Below are positions 44,446 to 53,408 of a stretch of 64,000 nt of DNA, in pieces (position 1 is the first letter of the stretch; the number at the start of each line of letters is the position of its first letter). The notes under the pieces were generated by a model, which saw only the letters and a list, made by a program, of their open reading frames with translations, made no database searches and was not told where the DNA came from. This DNA is from Sinorhizobium garamanticum (lineage in GTDB: Bacteria; Pseudomonadota; Alphaproteobacteria; Rhizobiales; Rhizobiaceae). The stretch lies in contig NZ_CP120373.1 in assembly GCF_029892065.1 (NCBI RefSeq), forward strand, positions 2,487,001-2,551,000, in the 5' to 3' direction. The position numbers were made by a program, and so were the translations under genes.

Positions 44446-45597
44446 TTACGCAGAAATGAAGTCCAGTCCGTAACGTGAGAGTGCGCGCGGCTTATCCGGT
44501 GTCGTGAGATAGGTCTGGCCGAGGGTCATGGCCGTTCCGCTGTCGGAATCCATGATGATCATGTGCACGAAGAGCGACATGTCCGGCTCGATCTCCTGAG
44601 GGTTGCCGACATGGAACATCTGATGCTCCATCCAGGAGGGCGAGAAGCGCGCGCCAAGAGAATAGCCGCAGGCGTTCAGCCGGTGGCGGGCGAGGCCGCG
44701 TTCGTCCATGATCCTGGCGTGGACGTCGAAGACGGTGCCGAAGGTGTTGCCGGGACGGAGCACCATTTCGATCGCCTGGATCGTCTCGCGGCAGGCGCTG
44801 TAGAGCTCGCGGTGGCGGTTGGTCGGCTCTCCGATCACGACGGTGCGCATCATCGCCGCATGGTAATGGGCGCTGACGCCTGCCCATTCGAGGGTTAGCT
44901 GGTCGTTGGCATCGAGCGTGCGCCGGCCCGACTTGTAGCGGCAGAGCAGGGCGTCGGCGCCCGAGCCGATGATGAATTCGTTGGCCGGATAGTCGCCGCC
45001 GCCTGCAAAGACCGCGCCCTGCATAGCCGCCAGAATGGCGGCCTCGCTGCCACCGGGGCGGATCAATGGCAGAGCCGCTTCGAGCGCGTCGTCGGCGAGG
45101 CTGGCTGCCTTTTCGACATGGGCGACTTCGGCGGGGCTCTTGATCAGACGAAGGCGGCTGACAAGCAGCGAGGCGTCGATCAATTCGCCGAAGTTGGCGA
45201 GTTGATTGTCGACGAGTCGTGCCGTTCTGCCGGTCATGCCGTGCGTGTCGTATTCGACGCCGATGCGGCAGCCGAGCAGATCGAGTTCGTTGAGGAGATT
45301 CTTGAGGTCCACCGCCGGATCGGAATTGACGCGGTCCACCCAAATTTCAATGCGCTCGATGTTGGACGTGTGACGCGCCTGGCGCAGGTCGGCCGAGCGC
45401 GTTAAGAGCACCATCGAGCCGTCTCTCTTGACGACCAGCGTCTGAAAGAAGCAGTAGCCGAACGTATCGTAACCGGTCAGCCAGTACATGCTCTCCTGGG
45501 CAAAGAGCAGCAGGGCGTCGAGCTTTTCTTCCTGCATTCTGGCTGTCAGCCGCGCAAGGCGGGCTGCATATTCCTCTGCCGCAAACTGAAGCGCCAT
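44446..45597 (-). CDS. Creatinase-like M24 family protein without metal ligands
   Basis: 383 residues with the creatinase N-terminal domain (1-150) and a pita-bread C-terminal domain. The metal ligands of aminopeptidase P are missing. Where Asp-Asp are expected it reads LEWAGVSAHYHAAMMRT, the later Glu positions read FVHMIIMD and LGQTYLTT, and the His loop reads HRLNACGYSLG. This matches metal-free relatives such as creatinase and the ectoine hydrolase DoeA/EutD rather than true peptidases. It is adjacent to pgeF, one base apart. The substrate is unknown. Confidence 0.88.
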   Translation of the reverse strand: MALQFAAEEYAARLARLTARMQEEKLDALLLFAQESMYWLTGYDTFGYCFFQTLVVKRDGSMVLLTRSADLRQARHTSNIERIEIWVDRVNSDPAVDLKNLLNELDLLGCRIGVEYDTHGMTGRTARLVDNQLANFGELIDASLLVSRLRLIKSPAEVAHVEKAASLADDALEAALPLIRPGGSEAAILAAMQGAVFAGGGDYPANEFIIGSGADALLCRYKSGRRTLDANDQLTLEWAGVSAHYHAAMMRTVVIGEPTNRHRELYSACRETIQAIEMVLRPGNTFGTVFDVHARIMDERGLARHRLNACGYSLGARFSPSWMEHQMFHVGNPQEIEPDMSLFVHMIIMDSDSGTAMTLGQTYLTTPDKPRALSRYGLDFISA

Positions 45598-45598
45598 T

Positions 45599-46393
45599 TC
45601 AAATCTCCCGTATGCAGATCGCCGACATCTGTCGGCCGTAGTCTGGCTCCTGTCTGTGTGTCGTGCGGCGGTAGGAAAAGAAACGGTCCTCGTCCGCGTA
45701 AGTGCAGATGTTGAGGTTTTCCGCCGTCACGCCAGCCTCCATCAGTCGCCGGATCGTTAGCCCCGGCAGGTCGAACATGGCATGGCCGTTCCGTCCCGAG
45801 GGGCTGAAAAAAGATGCGTAGTCCTCGTCGGCGGCGATGAACCGTTCGACGAATTCGGCTCCGACCTCATAGTGTGTTCGGCTGATGGACGGGCCAAGGC
45901 AGGCGATGATCCGGTCGCGGCGCGCGCCGAGGGAGATCATCGCTTCGATGGTGCTTTCAAGAATCCCGCCGAGGGCGCCTTTCCAACCGGCATGGGCCGC
46001 ACCGATCACGCCGGCTTGCGGATCGGCGAAGAGCACAGGCCCGCAATCGGCCGAAAGAACGCCGAGCACGATGCCCGGGGTCGCGGTCACGAGCGCGTCG
46101 GCATCCGGGCGCGCGCCATCATAGCTGCCGTCAACGACGACGGCATCCGGCGAGTGGATCTGGTGAACAGTTGCAAGGCGCCGCGGCTCGGCATCAAACC
46201 AGCGCGCCACGCGCGCCCGGTTTTCGCCGACGCGCTCGCGGTCGTCCTTCGAGCCGAGGCCGACATTCAGGCCGCGATAGATGCCTTCGGAAACGCCGCC
46301 CTTGCGGGTGAAATAGCCGTGTGCGATCGCCGGTCCCGCCTGGGCGCTGAAGAGCGGACTCTGAACCGGGGAAAGCGAGGCATCGTCCTGCAT
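45599..46393 (-). CDS. pgeF: Peptidoglycan editing factor PgeF (YfiH / multicopper polyphenol oxidase family)
   Basis: 264 residues. The family signature is clear: TVHQIHSPD, LSADCGPVLFADP and GAAHAGWKGALGGILE, with metal-binding His-Cys-His. C-terminal text is LNICTYADEDRFFSYRR. In E. coli, YfiH removes mis-incorporated serine-containing muropeptide precursors. Older annotations call it laccase. Gene order lgt-midA-pgeF is common in alphaproteobacteria; here a RIME-like repeat separates pgeF from midA by 250 bases. Confidence 0.92.
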   Translation of the reverse strand: MQDDASLSPVQSPLFSAQAGPAIAHGYFTRKGGVSEGIYRGLNVGLGSKDDRERVGENRARVARWFDAEPRRLATVHQIHSPDAVVVDGSYDGARPDADALVTATPGIVLGVLSADCGPVLFADPQAGVIGAAHAGWKGALGGILESTIEAMISLGARRDRIIACLGPSISRTHYEVGAEFVERFIAADEDYASFFSPSGRNGHAMFDLPGLTIRRLMEAGVTAENLNICTYADEDRFFSYRRTTHRQEPDYGRQMSAICIREI

Positions 46394-46530
46394 AGGTGTT
46401 CTCGCCCTTGCTATCTTAAGGTTTCATTGGAATTTGGGGCGCGTCGCGGCCCGGTGATTTGCGGCTGATTTGCGGCGCGATGTTGACGCGGCATGCCGGC
46501 ACTGTCAATCGCCGAACCGCCACCGGCCCG

Positions 46531-46632
46531 CTGCAAGTTTCCTAAAACCGGAATCGACTCGAGGGTAAAACATGCAGCAATTCAAAGTTCTGCCGTGGTC
46601 GTCACGCGTCTGAAAAGAGGCATGGCGCTGCA
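46531..46632 (+). repeat. RIME-like repeat, copy 7, between midA and pgeF
   Basis: CTGCAAGTTTCCTAAAACCGG ... AAAACATGCAGCAATTCAAAGTTCTGCCG, then CACGCGTC...GGCGCTGCAG. Both palindromes are recognisable. Its position inside an otherwise operon-like run may interrupt or modulate transcription. Confidence 0.75.
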
Positions 46633-46644
46633 GACGTTTGATCG

Positions 46645-47748
46645 TCACTGTGCCTTTTTCTGGAACGGCGCCAGCGTGACTTCGGGACTGCTGACAGCCA
46701 GCACCTTGAACAGCTCGCCCATCTTGCCGGCTCCCGAACCCGCGAGTCGTTCGACGGCGGAGCGAATGCCTTCCTGGGTCAGCGTGTCCTTGCCGCGGCC
46801 GAGTGCCGCCGCCCGCTCGAGCAGCCCAAGGCCGACGAGGAAATCACCCTGATGGGCAAGTCCGTTGACCTGCACCCCCTCCGCCTTCGCGCGACGGGCA
46901 AGCTGCTCGAAATCGACATGGCTCGTGAGATCCGCCTGGCCGGGACTGGCAAGCGGAGGATCGTAGCGATGCTCGCGCACCGCCTGCAGCGTGTCCCCGT
47001 AGCCGGTCGCCAGATGTCCGTAGTCGATGATGATCGCCGTGCCGCCGCCGGCGCGGAGGCGCTCGCACAGCACGGCCATGACAGCGTCGCGCGCCGGCGC
47101 GATCTCGAAAATCGTACCTTCGCCGACCGATTGCGCCGGCGACGGCAGAAGCGACGGATCGATGCCCGCGACGCCGGCCGCAAAGGTCAATTCGTCATCA
47201 GCATCGAGACCAATCACGCGTTCACGGAACCCCTGCGCGGTGCGAATGAATTGGCGGATGGGAACTGCGTCGAAAAGCTCGTTTGCAGCAAGCAGGAGAA
47301 AGCCTGCCGGCAAGGTTTCGAAGCTCTCGTGCCAATGAGTCTTGCCCTCGTGTCCCGCGAGCGTTTCGGCCTGTACTTTCTGCAGCCGCTCGCTCGTCTC
47401 CACGAGATGTACGCTGGCCGACCGATAGAGATCAGGTGCCAGGCGAGCGATGACACGCAGCATGTCGGACATCATCGTACCTCGGCCCGGGCCGATCTCG
47501 GCGATGATCGCGGGCTCGGGGCGGCCGTGCTCCTGCCATGCATGCACCAGGAATATGCCGATCATCTCGCCGAAAAGCTGGCTGATCTCCGGGGCGGTGG
47601 TGAAATCGCCGGCGCGGCCGAACGGTTCGCGAGCACGATAGTAGCCGTGCTGCGGATCGGCGAGGCAGAGTGAAAAATAGTCGGTGACGCTGATCGGCCC
47701 GTTGGCCTTGATCAGCGCCTTGATCTTGTCGGCAAGAGGATTCGTCAT
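46645..47748 (-). CDS. midA: SAM-dependent methyltransferase, MidA/NDUFAF7 family
   Basis: 367 residues. The DUF185/MidA signature is YYRAREPFGRAGDFTTAPEISQLFGEMIG, followed by the SAM motif IIAEIGPGRGTMMSDMLR and LLAANELFDAVPI. Human NDUFAF7 and Dictyostelium MidA methylate an arginine of complex I subunit NDUFS2, so a role in complex I assembly is likely by analogy. It begins 12 bases after the lgt stop. Confidence 0.93.
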   Translation of the reverse strand: MTNPLADKIKALIKANGPISVTDYFSLCLADPQHGYYRAREPFGRAGDFTTAPEISQLFGEMIGIFLVHAWQEHGRPEPAIIAEIGPGRGTMMSDMLRVIARLAPDLYRSASVHLVETSERLQKVQAETLAGHEGKTHWHESFETLPAGFLLLAANELFDAVPIRQFIRTAQGFRERVIGLDADDELTFAAGVAGIDPSLLPSPAQSVGEGTIFEIAPARDAVMAVLCERLRAGGGTAIIIDYGHLATGYGDTLQAVREHRYDPPLASPGQADLTSHVDFEQLARRAKAEGVQVNGLAHQGDFLVGLGLLERAAALGRGKDTLTQEGIRSAVERLAGSGAGKMGELFKVLAVSSPEVTLAPFQKKAQ

Positions 47749-47760
47749 GCACCCGTCCAG

Positions 47761-48603
47761 TTATGCGGTCGCTGCTGCCCGGCGTGCGCGCGCGATCGCC
47801 CATATGCCTGCGAGCGCCATAGGCAGCGAAAGCACCATGCCCATGGTCAGCCAGCCGCCGGCCAGATAGCCGATCTGAGCGTCCGGTTCGCGGAAGAATT
47901 CGACAAAAATGCGGCTCGCAGAATAGCCGCAGACGAATATGCCGGTGACCAGGCCGGGTATCCTCAGCGCTTTGCGGCGATAGACAAAATAGGCGAGCAC
48001 CAGAAGGAGCAGAATGCCTTCGAGCGCCGCCTCATAGAGCTGGCTCGGGTGGCGTGAGAAGGGTCCGCCGGTCGGAAAGACGATCGCCCAAGGCGCCGAG
48101 GACAAACGTCCCCAGAGCTCGCCGTTGATGAAGTTGGCAATGCGGCCGAAGAACAGGCCGATCGGCACAACGGTTGCGACAACATCGAACAGGCTCCAGA
48201 CCGCAATGGCGTTCCGCCGCGCGAAGACGATCATTGCGAACGTCGTACCGAGGAGACCGCCATGGAACGACATGCCGCCGTTCCAGATTTCGACGGCGCG
48301 GATCGGATTCTGCAGGACAGAGCCCAGATCGTAGAAGAGGATGTATCCAATGCGCCCGCCAAGGACGATGCCGGCGGCAACCCAGAGCAGGAAATCGTCA
48401 AGCTGCGTCAGGTTGAAGGCGGGGGTCTCGTTGCGCCAGAGCGCCGTGTTCTGGACGATGCGACGCGCGTAAAGCCAGCCGATGAGAATGCCCGCGACAT
48501 AGGCGAGGCCGTACCAATGAACGGCAAGCGGCCCGATCGTGAAGATGACGGGATCGATCTCCGGGAAAGGGAGGATGGCAAGGCGGGTGGCGATTGTTTC
48601 CAA
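47761..48603 (-). CDS. lgt: Prolipoprotein diacylglyceryl transferase
   Basis: About 280 residues with seven or so membrane spans. It transfers diacylglyceryl from phosphatidylglycerol to the lipobox Cys, the first step of lipoprotein maturation. The signature [14 protein letters not shown] (about residues 160-173) and [12 protein letters not shown] are intact. [23 protein letters not shown] is the standard start. A TTG at 48603 gives the usual N-terminal length; an ATG at 48642 adds 13 residues and is the alternative. Confidence 0.95.
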   Translation of the reverse strand: METIATRLAILPFPEIDPVIFTIGPLAVHWYGLAYVAGILIGWLYARRIVQNTALWRNETPAFNLTQLDDFLLWVAAGIVLGGRIGYILFYDLGSVLQNPIRAVEIWNGGMSFHGGLLGTTFAMIVFARRNAIAVWSLFDVVATVVPIGLFFGRIANFINGELWGRLSSAPWAIVFPTGGPFSRHPSQLYEAALEGILLLLVLAYFVYRRKALRIPGLVTGIFVCGYSASRIFVEFFREPDAQIGYLAGGWLTMGMVLSLPMALAGIWAIARARRAAATA

Positions 48604-48788
48604 GGTCTTGTCTCGTGCCGGCCAGTTGTTTTGGCGGAACATGGCGATCGAATTCGAGCGGGTCAAGCCGCCGTGTGCAGCCCGTCACCCCGGCGCCGTC
48701 TTATTTTTCTTGCATCCTTTCGCCGACAACCCTACCTCAATTTCAAGACCGCGCTGCTACGCGCGATGCTGAAATGGAGATCTGGACA

Positions 48789-49055
48789 ATGAGCAATGGA
48801 GCCAACCGCATTCTGGACGACTTTGCCAAGCTGATGACCGATGCGGCGGGCGCTGCCCAGGGCGTGCGACGCGAGGTCGAGACCGCCTTCCGCGCGCAGG
48901 CCGAAAGCTGGCTGAACTCGCTCGATGTCGTCAAGCGCGAGGAATTCGAGGCGATCAAGGAAATGGCCGTCAAGGCGCGCGAGGAAAACGACGCCCTGCT
49001 TGCCCGCATCGAAGCACTCGAAGCACGCCTCGCAGAGACCGGAAACAAAAAGTAA
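48789..49055 (+). CDS. UbiK/BMFP (membrane fusogenic) accessory protein
   Basis: 88 residues. An amphipathic helical first half (ANRILDDFAKLMTDAAGAAQGVRREVE) is followed by a coiled coil (VKREEFEAIKEMAVKAREENDALLARIEALEARL) that trimerises in this family. The family member UbiK (YqiC) supports ubiquinone synthesis, and Brucella BMFP has membrane-fusing activity in vitro. It is divergent from lgt. GGAG lies just upstream of the ATG. Confidence 0.88.
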   Translation: MSNGANRILDDFAKLMTDAAGAAQGVRREVETAFRAQAESWLNSLDVVKREEFEAIKEMAVKAREENDALLARIEALEARLAETGNKK

Positions 49056-49613
49056 CGACCGATTGGCCGGGCCGAGCTCCTTGCGGCTCTGCTCGCTCTG
49101 TCTTCGGGGCTGTTCTTGAGTGAGCCAGGTTCATCGGATCGATTCCTGCGGTCTTGGGGCAGAAGACTGTCGCGCGTGTTGCATGATTCCTCAGGTGGGG
49201 CTCCGAATTGAGGAAACATGCAGCGATTCAAAGTGCTAGCCGACCTTTGTTTGTCGGAAGAGACGTGCGGCGCTTTAGGGTTAATAAAATCGGAAAAGTT
49301 TTCCACCTGTGGACACTGCCAAAAAGTCGTTATGGCAGAGTCGTTTAAGCATCTGTGCTGAATCAAAATCGCAACGCGGGCGTCACTCTTCGCCGCAATT
49401 TTTCGCCCGAGGGGCTGGCAGGCTGACTCTGCCGTTATACACTGATTTTAAATGATGATTCGAAACGGATCACGTAAGCTCCGGGCAGGGTAAGTAAGCC
49501 AGGATGGCCGTGTGTCCAGCAATCATAGTGTGTCCGTATCTGGTATTGGGTTTGCAGCGTTGCGTCTTGTGAGCGCGATCGTGCACACCTGTGCCGCACC
49601 GCTAGGGTGATGC
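49056..49613. other. Gene-free 558-bp region between ubiK-like and ybjN-like genes
   Basis: It contains RIME-like copy 8 (49180-49278). The rest shows AT-rich patches near 49285-49340 and 49440-49460 suitable for promoters of the downstream gene. No ORF with a ribosome binding site and no tRNA-like fold could be supported. Confidence 0.5.
49180..49278 (+). repeat. RIME-like repeat, copy 8
   Basis: TGCATGATTCCTCAGGTG...CCGAATTGAGGAAACATGCAG is the first palindrome. TTCAAAGTGCTAGCC and GACGTGCGGCGCTTTAG belong to the second, which is more degenerate here. Confidence 0.7.
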
Positions 49614-50114
49614 ATGAGCCTTTTGGAAATGGAAGTCGAGCGCCAGTCCAACCCGGTCGATATGATCGAGTTCGTTGCCGCCAACAATGACTGGTCGTTC
49701 GAGCGATCCGGCGAAGACGAGATCGCCATGACGGTCGAAGGCAAATGGGCGGACTATCACGTTTCCTTCTCCTGGATGGAGGAGTTCGAGGCGCTGCATC
49801 TGGCCTGCGCCTTCGACATCAAGGTGCCGGAAGGCCGGGTCAACGAGGTGATCCGCCTGCTTTCCCACATCAACGGTCAGGTGCTGATGGGGCATTTCGA
49901 TCTCTGGCGCCAAGAAGAAGTCATCATCTTCCGGCAATCTCTCCTGCTCGCGGGCGGCGCGGAACCGACGAATCAGCAGGTCGAGGTGCTGTTGTCGAGT
50001 GCGCTCGATGCGTGCGAATCCTATTTCCAGGCGTTCCAGTTCGTCGTCTGGTCCGGAATGGATGCGCAGCGTGCAGTCGATGCGGTGCTGTTCGAAACCG
50101 TCGGGGAAGCGTGA
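49614..50114 (+). CDS. YbjN domain-containing protein
   Basis: 166 residues, cytoplasmic. The YbjN-type chaperone-like fold (similar to type III secretion chaperones) is suggested by NDWSFERSGEDEIAMTVEGKWADYHVSFSW and LLSHINGQVLMGHFDLWRQEEVIIFRQSL. E. coli YbjN affects motility and stress tolerance when overproduced. One base separates it from proC, so the two are co-transcribed; this pairing is frequent in rhizobia. Confidence 0.88.
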   Translation: MSLLEMEVERQSNPVDMIEFVAANNDWSFERSGEDEIAMTVEGKWADYHVSFSWMEEFEALHLACAFDIKVPEGRVNEVIRLLSHINGQVLMGHFDLWRQEEVIIFRQSLLLAGGAEPTNQQVEVLLSSALDACESYFQAFQFVVWSGMDAQRAVDAVLFETVGEA

Positions 50115-50115
50115 G

Positions 50116-50934
50116 ATGGCTCTAGCCGTGTCAGGTCCAATCGTCCTTATCGGCGCCGGCAATATGGGCGGCGCGATGCTTGGCGGCTGGCTAAAGAGCG
50201 GCGTCAAGGGCGGCGACGTCCTCGTCATCGATCCAGGTCCGCCGCCGGCGATGGCCAAGCTTATCGCCGACAATGGCGTCAGCCATGCCACGTCCGCGCC
50301 GGAAGGCATCAAGGCGGGCGTGATCTTCCTGGCCGTCAAGCCACAGATCATGGATGCCGTATTGCCGCCGCTCAAAGGCCTTGTCGGCCCGGAGACAGTC
50401 ATCGTTTCCGTCGCCGCGGGCAAGACGCTCCGGTTCATCGAAAGCCATCTCGGTGACGCCGCAATCGTGCGCGCGATGCCGAACACGCCAGCGATTATCG
50501 GCCGCGGGGTGACGGGCGCCTACGCGAATGCGCGCGTAACCGAGGCGCAGCGTGGTCTGGTTTATGACCTTCTGAAGGTCAGCGGTCCGGTCGAATGGAT
50601 CGCGACCGAAGCCGACATCGATGCCGTGACGGCCGTTTCCGGCAGTGGGCCGGCCTATGTCTTCTATCTCGTCGAGTGCATGGCGGAGGCCGGGCGCAAG
50701 GCCGGTCTCAAGGCGGACCTCGCCATGCGTCTCGCTCGGGAAACCGTCGCGGGGGCTGGTGAACTCCTGCATCAGTCCCCCGACGAAGCCGCGCAGCTGC
50801 GCCAGAACGTAACCTCTCCTGGCGGAACAACGGCCGCGGCGCTCGCCATACTGATGGCCGACGACGGAATGCAGCCGCTCTTTGACAAGGCCATTGCGGC
50901 CGCGCGCAAGCGGGCGGAGGAACTGGCCGGATAA
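50116..50934 (+). CDS. proC: Pyrroline-5-carboxylate reductase
   Basis: 272 residues. It reduces pyrroline-5-carboxylate to proline with NADPH. The Rossmann motif is LIGAGNMGGAMLGGW (about residues 10-24). VRAMPNTPAIIGRGVTG and the substrate helix motif SGSGPAYVFYLVECMAEAG and QNVTSPGGTTAAAL are all present. It follows ybjN by one base and precedes csaA by 26 bases. Confidence 0.96.
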   Translation: MALAVSGPIVLIGAGNMGGAMLGGWLKSGVKGGDVLVIDPGPPPAMAKLIADNGVSHATSAPEGIKAGVIFLAVKPQIMDAVLPPLKGLVGPETVIVSVAAGKTLRFIESHLGDAAIVRAMPNTPAIIGRGVTGAYANARVTEAQRGLVYDLLKVSGPVEWIATEADIDAVTAVSGSGPAYVFYLVECMAEAGRKAGLKADLAMRLARETVAGAGELLHQSPDEAAQLRQNVTSPGGTTAAALAILMADDGMQPLFDKAIAAARKRAEELAG

Positions 50935-50960
50935 ATCATCGCGATTTCAAGAGCACGATC

Positions 50961-51302
50961 ATGGCCGAAACCATTTCCTTCGCCGATTTCGAGCGCGTCG
51001 ACATACGCGTCGGCACGATCATCGAGGCCGAGCCTTTCCCGGAGGCGCGCAAGCCTGCACTCAAGCTGAAGATCGATTTCGGCCCCGAAATCGGCATAAA
51101 ACGGTCATCGGCGCAAATTACGATTCACTACAAGCCGGAGGATCTCGTCGGACGACAGGTGCTGGGCGTCGTTAATTTTCCGCCGCGCCAGATCGGCCCC
51201 GTGCGCTCCGAGGTGCTGACCCTCGGATTTGAAGATGAGGCCGGCGCGATCGTGCTGGCGGCGACCGACAAGCCGGTGCCGAACGGCAAGAAGCTGATGT
51301 GA
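50961..51302 (+). CDS. csaA: tRNA-binding protein / export chaperone CsaA
   Basis: 113 residues forming an OB-fold tRNA-binding domain like the C-terminus of MetRS: FADFERVDIRVGTIIEAEPFPEARKPALKL, QITIHYKPEDLVGRQVLGVVNFPPRQIG and SEVLTLGF. CsaA proteins bind tRNA and have been proposed as secretion chaperones. The stop overlaps the GTG start of the next gene, so translation is coupled. Confidence 0.93.
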   Translation: MAETISFADFERVDIRVGTIIEAEPFPEARKPALKLKIDFGPEIGIKRSSAQITIHYKPEDLVGRQVLGVVNFPPRQIGPVRSEVLTLGFEDEAGAIVLAATDKPVPNGKKLM

Positions 51303-51871
51303 GCAACATGACGATCAACGACGAGATGATCCGCGAACGCGTCAAGGTTTCCTGCCTCTGGCGCGCGACGGAAGTCGCGCGCGAGTGGCGGGCGAGCCAT
51401 GTGCTCTCGCTTCTCGATCCGGAGTTGCCGGAAACGAACGTGCCGATCATCGCCGGTGTCGCGCACCGCGTCGTGCGCATGCGCGATCAGGAAAATGCCG
51501 GCGCGACCCAGCATTTCCCTGATCTCGTCCAGGACGTCTTCGAGGCCATGAGACCGGTCGCCGACGATCGATCGAGCCGTATCCTGGTTCATTGCCATGC
51601 CGGCGTCAGCCGCTCGACGGCTTTCGCCTACGGCCTGATCGCCCACCAGTTGGGAGCGGGCAGGGAAGAGGAAGCCTTCGCCGCGCTGCTGACGATCACC
51701 CGCAAGCCCTGGCCAAACCGCCGGATCATCGAAATCCTCGATGCCTCCCTCGGCCGCGAGGGCAGGCTGCTTGCCCCGCTCGACGCAATGCGCACTCGCC
51801 ATCCGCGCCGGATCGATGCATGGCACCGCTTCAATCATCGGCGCGGCCTTACCGCGGCCTATTCACGATAA
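51299..51871 (+). CDS. Tyrosine/dual-specificity-type protein phosphatase
   Basis: 190 residues. The P-loop is LVHCHAGVSRSTAFAYGLIA (HCX5R, about residues 97-116), with the Cys and Arg present, and a general acid Asp lies in the preceding loop (RMRDQENA). The start is GTG 51299, which overlaps the csaA stop; an ATG at 51308 is an alternative. The substrate is unknown. Its genetic link to csaA and proC is probably operonic only. Confidence 0.87.
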   Translation: MSNMTINDEMIRERVKVSCLWRATEVAREWRASHVLSLLDPELPETNVPIIAGVAHRVVRMRDQENAGATQHFPDLVQDVFEAMRPVADDRSSRILVHCHAGVSRSTAFAYGLIAHQLGAGREEEAFAALLTITRKPWPNRRIIEILDASLGREGRLLAPLDAMRTRHPRRIDAWHRFNHRRGLTAAYSR

Positions 51872-51880
51872 CGGAGCTCT

Positions 51881-51982
51881 GCTGCATGTTTCCGTAAATC
51901 GTACTCGATTTAACGAAACATGCAGCAATTCAAAGTGCTACAGCGTCCTTTGCGCATCTGATAGGACGCGCGGCGCTGTAGA
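51881..51982 (+). repeat. RIME-like repeat, copy 9 (best preserved)
   Basis: GCTGCATGTTTCCGTAAATCG pairs with CGATTTAACGAAACATGCAGC. Then comes AATTCAAAGTGC, followed by CTACAGCGTCC...GGACGCGCGGCGCTGTAG. Two palindromes joined by a short linker, about 102 bp, the size reported for RIME1. It lies between convergent genes. Confidence 0.85.
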
Positions 51983-51990
51983 GCGACCGG

Positions 51991-53373
51991 TCATGTCGGC
52001 ACGCGCACCGTCGCGCGCAAACCGCCGAGCGGGCTGTCACCGAGGGTGACGTTTCCTCCGTGGCTTCGCGCGATGTCGCGGGCGATCGCGAGACCAAGCC
52101 CCGTGCCGGAACTGTCGAGATTGCGGGCCTCGTCGAGGCGGAAGAATGGCTTGAATACGTCCTCCCTGGACCGCTCCGGAATGCCGGGGCCGTCGTCATC
52201 GACCGTAATCGTCAGCCACTTGGCACTCTGGCGCGCCTCGATCCGTACCGAATTGGCATAGCGATAGGCATTCGATGCGAGATTGGCGACGAGGCGGGTG
52301 AAGGCGGCGGGCCTCACGCGGATGTCGTCTTCTCCTTCGACGGAGGTCGTCAGCGTCTTGCCGTATAACTCCGCCTCGGCCGCAAGGCGGGTCATGAGGT
52401 CGCTGAGTTTCAGCTGGCCGACGTCCTCTTCCGCCTCGCCCCGAGCGAAGGCCAGGTAGCCCTCGAGCATGTTCTGCATGTCCTCGACGTCCTGGTTGAG
52501 GCTTTCGAGGTCGGGATTGTTGCCGGCGAGTGCGAGCTGCAGCTTGAAGCGCGTGAGGATGGTGCGCAGGTCGTGGCTGACGCCGGTCAGCATTGCGGTC
52601 CTTTGCTCGATCTGGCGCTCGATCCGTTCGCGCATGAGGATGAAGGCAAGGCCGGCGCGGCGGATTTCCTCGGCGCCGCGCGGCGCGAAGTCATCGATCT
52701 TCTGGCCTTTCCCGAAATTTTCGGCGGCGCTCGCCAGGGCCAGGATCGGCCTGATCTGCCCGCGCAGGAAGAGGATCGCGATCGTCAGCAACACGAGCGA
52801 GGCGCCGACCATCCAGACCAGGAAGATATGGGTGTTGGATGCATAGGCCTGGTTGCGCCGCGCATAGACCCTGAGGATACGGCCATCATCGAGCTTGATA
52901 CGGATCTCGACGATCTTCGAGTTGCCGACCGTGTCGATCCAGAAGGGGCGGCGGATCTTTTCCGAAATCTCCTCGCTGAGGATCTGGTCGAGGATTTCGA
53001 AGAAGGGCTTGGGGCGTGGCGGCGGCAAATCACCGCCGGGCTCGACGGCAATGTTGAGATTGAGCTGTTCACGGGCGATGCGCACGATCTGGTTGATATC
53101 GCCATCGCGCGGAAACGTCGTGATCAGATCGACGATTGCAGCTATGTCGCTGGTCACGGCGGCCGAGAGGCGTTGCGTGACGAGCTGCCAGTGGCGCTCC
53201 ATGAAGACGAAGGCGACGACCGACTGCAGCAGCACCATCGGGATGATGACGATCAGCAGCGAACGTGCATAAAGGCCGATCGGCAGGCGGCGGCGCAACC
53301 ACCGCGCCAGGCGTTTCCAGGCACCGTCGGCGGGGCCTGTTCTTTCGCGCCTGATGCTGTCAAAGCTCGCCAT
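51991..53373 (-). CDS. Sensor histidine kinase (EnvZ-like)
   Basis: 460 residues. TM1 (about 34-56) and TM2 (about 185-205) flank a 125-residue periplasmic domain, then HAMP. The H box is GVSHDLRTILTRFKLQL, the N box RLVANLASNAYRYA, and the G boxes are DDDGPGIP and GTGLGLAI. It is the likely cognate kinase of the OmpR-type regulator directly upstream (35-base gap). The signal is unknown. All kinase motifs are intact. Confidence 0.93.
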   Translation of the reverse strand: MASFDSIRRERTGPADGAWKRLARWLRRRLPIGLYARSLLIVIIPMVLLQSVVAFVFMERHWQLVTQRLSAAVTSDIAAIVDLITTFPRDGDINQIVRIAREQLNLNIAVEPGGDLPPPRPKPFFEILDQILSEEISEKIRRPFWIDTVGNSKIVEIRIKLDDGRILRVYARRNQAYASNTHIFLVWMVGASLVLLTIAILFLRGQIRPILALASAAENFGKGQKIDDFAPRGAEEIRRAGLAFILMRERIERQIEQRTAMLTGVSHDLRTILTRFKLQLALAGNNPDLESLNQDVEDMQNMLEGYLAFARGEAEEDVGQLKLSDLMTRLAAEAELYGKTLTTSVEGEDDIRVRPAAFTRLVANLASNAYRYANSVRIEARQSAKWLTITVDDDGPGIPERSREDVFKPFFRLDEARNLDSSGTGLGLAIARDIARSHGGNVTLGDSPLGGLRATVRVPT

Positions 53374-53408
53374 GAGTCTCTGCCGTGCTTGCCGGAATAT
53401 TCCGCATG

